From Candidatus Zixiibacteriota bacterium (GTDB lineage: Bacteria > Zixibacteria > MSB-5A5 > GN15 > FEB-12): DNA of 64,000 nucleotides. Below the pieces are notes generated by a model that saw nothing but the letters and a program-made list of their open reading frames with translations, was not told the origin of the DNA and ran no database searches. Made by a program: the position numbers and the translations under genes. The DNA lies in contig JAVEYB010000003.1 in NCBI GenBank assembly GCA_034003725.1, positions 113,486 through 177,485 on the forward strand, given 5' to 3'. This document shows, piece after piece, positions 60,707-64,000 of the stretch. Position 1 is the stretch's first letter, and each line of letters starts with the position of its first letter.

Positions 60707-60727
60707 CGGACGCGGCGGTCGTCGCGT
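60695..60727 (+). promoter_or_regulatory. Bacterial SECIS element of the glutaredoxin-like selenoprotein
   Basis: After the UGA (60695-60697) come 19 nt, then loop GGUC (60717-60720). The loop closes a stem ACGCGGC (60710-60716) / GTCGCGT (60721-60727) with six Watson-Crick pairs and one G-U. The E. coli fdhF SECIS also has a GGUC loop at 18 nt from its UGA. SelB would bind the loop. The TAA stop lies between UGA and hairpin, so the element is in the 3' untranslated stretch before nuoN. Confidence 0.8.
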
Positions 60728-60735
60728 AAATACCT

Positions 60736-62187
60736 ATGGTTGATTACGTTTCTGCAGTTAATCCCGACTTCGGCATGGTCGCGCCGGAACTGACGCTGTT
60801 GATTGCGGCGTCGCTTATCATGCTCTTCATCGGCTGGCGCCGCATGCCCATGCTGGCCCCGGCCATCACCCTGCTCGGCATCGTCGTCGCGTTCGGTTAC
60901 GCCGTCGGCCAGTGGGGTAACCAGGTCTCGGGGTTTGCAGGCATGGTGACCTGCGATAATTTCGGCGTTATCTTCAAACTGATCTTTCTCACCGCCGCCG
61001 GTCTGTCCGTCCTGCTCGTCGGCCAGTACCTCAAGTCGAGGGGTATCGACAAACCGGAGTACTACGCCCTGATCGCGATCTCCACGGTCGGCATGATGGC
61101 GATGGCCAACACGACCGATCTCGTGGTGATGTTTATCGGCCTTGAAGTCATGTCGGTACCGCTGTACGTGATGGCCGGTTTCAACCGCCGGTCGCTCGAA
61201 TCAAACGAGGCCGGCATCAAGTATTTCATCATGGGCGCGTTCGCCACGGCGTTTCTGCTGATGGGAATCGCCTTCGTCTACGGCGCCGCCGGAACCACCA
61301 ACCTGCGGCAGGTCGTCACCGATTTCAACTACATCGCCGCGGGTCGCGGCCTGTACCTCTACGCCGGAGTCGCGCTCATCCTGATCGGATTCGGGTTCAA
61401 GGTCGGCGCGGTGCCGTTCCATTCGTGGATACCCGACGTCTATCACGGCGCTCCGACACCCGTCACCGCTTTCTTCTCGGTCGCTCCCAAGGCGGCTGCG
61501 GTGGCCGTGTTGCTGCGTATCTTCCTGTACGGATTCGCCGATGTCGGCCTGGTTTCCCAGGCCTTCTGGGTGCTCTCGGTGCTGACAATGACGCTCGGCA
61601 ACATCCTGGCGCTGCGGCAGGACAACGTCAAGCGGATGCTCGCGTACTCGTCGATCGCCCACGCCGGCTATATCCTCGTCGCGCTTACCGTCGGGACCGA
61701 CGAGGCGATCTCATCTGCCATCTTTTATGTCATCGCGTATACGTTTTTCAACCTCGGCGCCTTCACGATCGTAGCGCTGCTCGAAACACGCATGGGGGCG
61801 GAGTCGGAGTTCAGCGAGCTGTCCGGTCTGGCGAAAAGCGCACCCGTGCTGTCGCTGCTGCTGGCGGTGTTCATGTTCGCCCTGTCCGGATTTCCGCCGA
61901 CCGTCGGGTTCTTCGGCAAATTCTATATCTTCCGGGCCGCGATAGAGGCGAACTTCATCAGTCTGGCCGTAATCGGCGTGCTGAATTCGTTTGTGTCCGT
62001 GTACTACTACCTGCGGGTGGTGAAGACGTGTTATTTCGACGATGCCGAGCACGCGCCGCAGGCCGTGTTCGTGCCGGCGACGGTCGGCCTCGTGCTGTTC
62101 GTGACTACGGTCGGCACGCTTGGATTCGGTCTGTTCCCCCAGCAATTGCTCCAGTTCACCAGACAGGCGATATTCGCCTTCCTCTGA
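60736..62187 (+). CDS. nuoN: NADH-quinone oxidoreductase subunit N
   Basis: 483 residues, the third antiporter-like subunit. Markers are VVMFIGLEVMSVPLYVMAGFNRRS, FKVGAVPFHSWIPDVYHGAPTPVTAFFSV in full frame, KRMLAYSSIAHAGYILVAL and SGFPPTVGFFGKFYIF. No clear ribosome site precedes the ATG, which sits right after the SECIS hairpin, so its initiation may depend on events upstream. Last gene of the operon. Confidence 0.96.
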   Translation: MVDYVSAVNPDFGMVAPELTLLIAASLIMLFIGWRRMPMLAPAITLLGIVVAFGYAVGQWGNQVSGFAGMVTCDNFGVIFKLIFLTAAGLSVLLVGQYLKSRGIDKPEYYALIAISTVGMMAMANTTDLVVMFIGLEVMSVPLYVMAGFNRRSLESNEAGIKYFIMGAFATAFLLMGIAFVYGAAGTTNLRQVVTDFNYIAAGRGLYLYAGVALILIGFGFKVGAVPFHSWIPDVYHGAPTPVTAFFSVAPKAAAVAVLLRIFLYGFADVGLVSQAFWVLSVLTMTLGNILALRQDNVKRMLAYSSIAHAGYILVALTVGTDEAISSAIFYVIAYTFFNLGAFTIVALLETRMGAESEFSELSGLAKSAPVLSLLLAVFMFALSGFPPTVGFFGKFYIFRAAIEANFISLAVIGVLNSFVSVYYYLRVVKTCYFDDAEHAPQAVFVPATVGLVLFVTTVGTLGFGLFPQQLLQFTRQAIFAFL

Positions 62188-62210
62188 TGCAACGGTGTTC
62201 CTGATAAAAG

Positions 62211-62240
62211 AAGGGCCGCCTTCAGCAGCGGCCCTTTTTC
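62211..62240. terminator. Bidirectional rho-independent terminator
   Basis: AAGGGCCGC (62211-62219) and GCGGCCCTT (62228-62236) form a 9-bp stem with an 8-nt loop, followed by a T-run (62235-62239). It sits between the convergent nuoN and purF stops; the A-rich 5' flank gives a U-run on the minus strand too. Confidence 0.85.
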
Positions 62241-62257
62241 GTTTTGAATAAATCGGT

Positions 62258-63655
62258 TCAGGATCCCAGCCGGAATTTGCCGTTGATGTCCGGCACGGCA
62301 ATGGGGTACTTGCCGGAGAAGCATCCGTCGCAGAATCCAATCGATGGCAGCGACTTCATCGACAGCATACCTTCGAGCGACAGATACCGCAGGGAGTCGA
62401 CTTCGAGATACTTCTCGATCTCCTCGACCGTCATATTCGCCCCGATCAGCTCTTTGCGGGTCGGCATGTCGATCCCGAAAAAGCACGGCGAGATGATCGG
62501 GGGAGAGGAGATGCGCAGGTGTATTTCTTTGGCCCCGGCGTCGCGAAGCATTTTCACCAGTTTTTTCGAGGTAGTCCCGCGCACGATCGAATCGTCGACC
62601 ACGACTACCCGCCGGCCCTCGAGGACGCCCCGCACCGGGTTGAATTTCACTTTCACGTCGAGATCGCGGATGTGCTGTTCGGGGTCGATAAACGAGCGGC
62701 CCACGTAGTGATTGCGGATCAGGCCGATCTCGAAACGGATTCCCGACTCCTCCGCAAAACCGAGCGTCGCCGTATTGGCCGAGTCCGGGATACCGATCAC
62801 GATGTCGGCGTCGACCGGATGCTCGCGGGCAAGGCGGCGGCCGAGCCGACGCCTTATCTTGTCGACATTCTCCCCGAACACCTTCGAGTCCGGACGGGCG
62901 AAGTAGACGTATTCGAATATGCACGCCGCGTGGCTTTTCCGCCGGCGCACGAATGTCGATTCAAGCCCCCGCTCGGAGATTTCCAGAACCTCGCCCGGCT
63001 CGATATCGCGGACGTACTCGGCGCCGATGATATCAAACGCGCAGGTTTCAGACGCGATTGCCCAGGCGTCGCCGAATTTCCCCAGCGCCAGCGGTCGAAA
63101 ACCGAGCGGATCGCGGGCGGCGATAAGCGAGTTGTCCGTCAGCATCGCCAGTGAAAACGCGCCCCGTACCTTGCTCAGGGCGTCACGGATACGTTCAATC
63201 CGCGTCTCCCGCTTGGACGTCGCCACCAGGTGCAGGATGATCTCGGTGTCCGATGTCGTCTGGAAAATCGAGCCGCGAGCGTCCAGCTTCTGACGCATCT
63301 CCAGCGAGTTCGTGAGGTTGCCGTTGTGCGCGATCGCCAGGTTCCGCGATCGATTGGTGATAATGAACGGCTGGATATTCACCAGCGAGGACGCCCCGGT
63401 GGTGCTGTATCGGGTATGACCTATGGCTTTGCCGCCGGGCAGTCGCTGAATGATCTCCGGGTCGGAAAAGACCTCCGATACCTCGCCCATCCCCTTGTAA
63501 AGATGAATGTGCTCGCCATCCGAGGTGACGATTCCGGCCGATTCCTGTCCGCGATGCTGAAGGGCGTACAAACCCAGGTAGGTAAGTTCGGCGGCCCGGT
63601 CGCTTCCATAGATGCCGAATACGCCGCACTGATCGTGAATAACGTTCTCAAGCAT
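62258..63655 (-). CDS. purF: Amidophosphoribosyltransferase
   Basis: 465 residues. It commits PRPP and glutamine to purine synthesis. Glutaminase Cys10 follows a short propeptide (MLENVIHDQ-CGVFGIYG), and HRGQESAGI and GHTRYSTTGASS follow. The phosphoribosyl half has the PRPP loop RRVVVVDDSIVRGTTSKKLV. Cys residues in SHAACIFEYVYFARP, ISPCFFGIDMPT and IGFCDGCFSGKYP fit the [4Fe-4S] form known from Bacillus, in which oxygen can destroy activity. A near-consensus promoter lies upstream. Confidence 0.97.
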   Translation of the reverse strand: MLENVIHDQCGVFGIYGSDRAAELTYLGLYALQHRGQESAGIVTSDGEHIHLYKGMGEVSEVFSDPEIIQRLPGGKAIGHTRYSTTGASSLVNIQPFIITNRSRNLAIAHNGNLTNSLEMRQKLDARGSIFQTTSDTEIILHLVATSKRETRIERIRDALSKVRGAFSLAMLTDNSLIAARDPLGFRPLALGKFGDAWAIASETCAFDIIGAEYVRDIEPGEVLEISERGLESTFVRRRKSHAACIFEYVYFARPDSKVFGENVDKIRRRLGRRLAREHPVDADIVIGIPDSANTATLGFAEESGIRFEIGLIRNHYVGRSFIDPEQHIRDLDVKVKFNPVRGVLEGRRVVVVDDSIVRGTTSKKLVKMLRDAGAKEIHLRISSPPIISPCFFGIDMPTRKELIGANMTVEEIEKYLEVDSLRYLSLEGMLSMKSLPSIGFCDGCFSGKYPIAVPDINGKFRLGS

Positions 63656-63690
63656 GGCCAGTCGTCCTCGGCTGCTGGTGCAAAAAGCCT

Positions 63691-63718
63691 ATAATAGGCC
63701 GTCGTCCGGCAATGTCAA
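63691..63718 (-). promoter_or_regulatory. Consensus-type promoter of purF
   Basis: Minus-strand TTGACA (63713-63718), 16-nt spacer, TATTAT (63691-63696), 36 nt before the ATG. This is one of the best matches in the window. I see no PurR-like box I would trust. Confidence 0.7.
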
Positions 63719-63930
63719 CAGGTTTCATCGGCGGGCATGACTGTGAACGCCGCTGCAGGGTGACCGGTTCCGGCAAGTCCGCCGCCCCCTGGGGGGACAC
63801 AAAAGTGGTAGCAAAACAGAATGCCGGACAGTATCTTACGGCGTACTTATCGGAATTACACCACCGGCGCTTTTTGTCGCCGTAATGCACCCGGTTTGCT
63901 CTGAGGTCTACTGATCGAATCAGAGCTTGT

Positions 63931-64000
63931 ATGGACAACACAGAATTCAACAAGTATGAGATTCTGCAGTCGCTGGCCCGGGCCGGCGCCGACGGGGAGG
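63931..64000 (+). CDS. Start of an unidentified gene (cut by the window end)
   Basis: An ATG opens a frame of at least 23 residues, MDNTEFNKYEILQSLARAGAD and onward, with helix-forming character. There is no strong ribosome site. A 7-bp inverted repeat GCTCTGA/TCAGAGC (63898-63926) sits just before it and could be an operator. Too short to name; the 275 nt between it and purF hold only the purF promoter and this repeat. Confidence 0.4.
   Translation, partial: MDNTEFNKYEILQSLARAGADGE

Overview
The window is a dense, GC-rich bacterial chromosome segment (about 58-60% GC by eye). It has tight operons with 1-4 nt start/stop overlaps and ordinary Shine-Dalgarno sites. It most resembles an uncultured FCB-superphylum bacterium, and Candidatus Zixibacteria or a near relative is my best guess. 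The evidence is a giant secreted protein ending in a cohesin-like domain, a dockerin-like domain and a FlgD/type-IX-like sorting tail with the NYPNPFNP motif, a second protein with a similar tail, and TonB-receptor and PorT-like outer-membrane barrels. Several promoters match the classic TTGACA/TATAAT pattern, which argues against a Bacteroidota-type sigma factor. The phylum assignment is an inference.

Layout. 1-7 kb: a partial acyl-CoA dehydrogenase, a DUF1579 secreted protein, a methyltransferase, an unusual two-domain DsrC/TusE protein, an outer-membrane barrel, a CPBP protease and acetyl-CoA synthetase. 7.4-15.4 kb: one 2665-residue surface protein of about 25 Cys-rich Ig-like repeats, in which an 11-repeat block of about 931 residues has been duplicated. 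15.5-23.6 kb, minus strand: a housekeeping operon dtd-maf-rodZ-(GT9-like)-smc-ftsY-yjbQ-rlmH. 23.8-29.2 kb: an iorA-iorB-buk-ptb-ptb operon that would turn 2-oxoacids into acyl-CoA, acyl phosphate, free acid and ATP. 29.3-32.3 kb: a more AT-rich accessory patch with a family of unknown function, an ImmA/IrrE-DUF4411 toxin-antitoxin-like pair and hairpin-rich non-coding DNA. 32.3-47.3 kb: pyrE (minus), then a long plus-strand array from manC through a SPOR lipoprotein, a Sua5/LMW-phosphatase fusion, DUF3108, FTCD, PHP phosphoesterases, a secreted metalloprotease, an ECF S-component, a TonB-dependent receptor, an HD protein, an MFS transporter and a Janus/Ocnus (PHPT1-like) protein. 47.5-62.2 kb: a complete 14-gene nuo (complex I) operon. 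62.3-64 kb: purF (minus) and the start of another gene.

The most striking discovery is between nuoM and nuoN. A small glutaredoxin-like gene appears to stop at a TGA, but the frame continues as Sec-Gly-Phe-stop. A 7-bp hairpin with a GGUC loop lies 19 nt downstream of the UGA, very like the SECIS element of E. coli fdhF. I read this as a selenoprotein of the U-x-x-stop type embedded in the complex I operon.

The window describes a heterotroph with amino-acid/2-oxoacid fermentation by substrate-level phosphorylation and an NADH-linked respiratory complex I. It has an elaborate outer surface and a selenocysteine-based redox protein co-transcribed with complex I. No tRNA, rRNA, CRISPR array or insertion sequence was seen.
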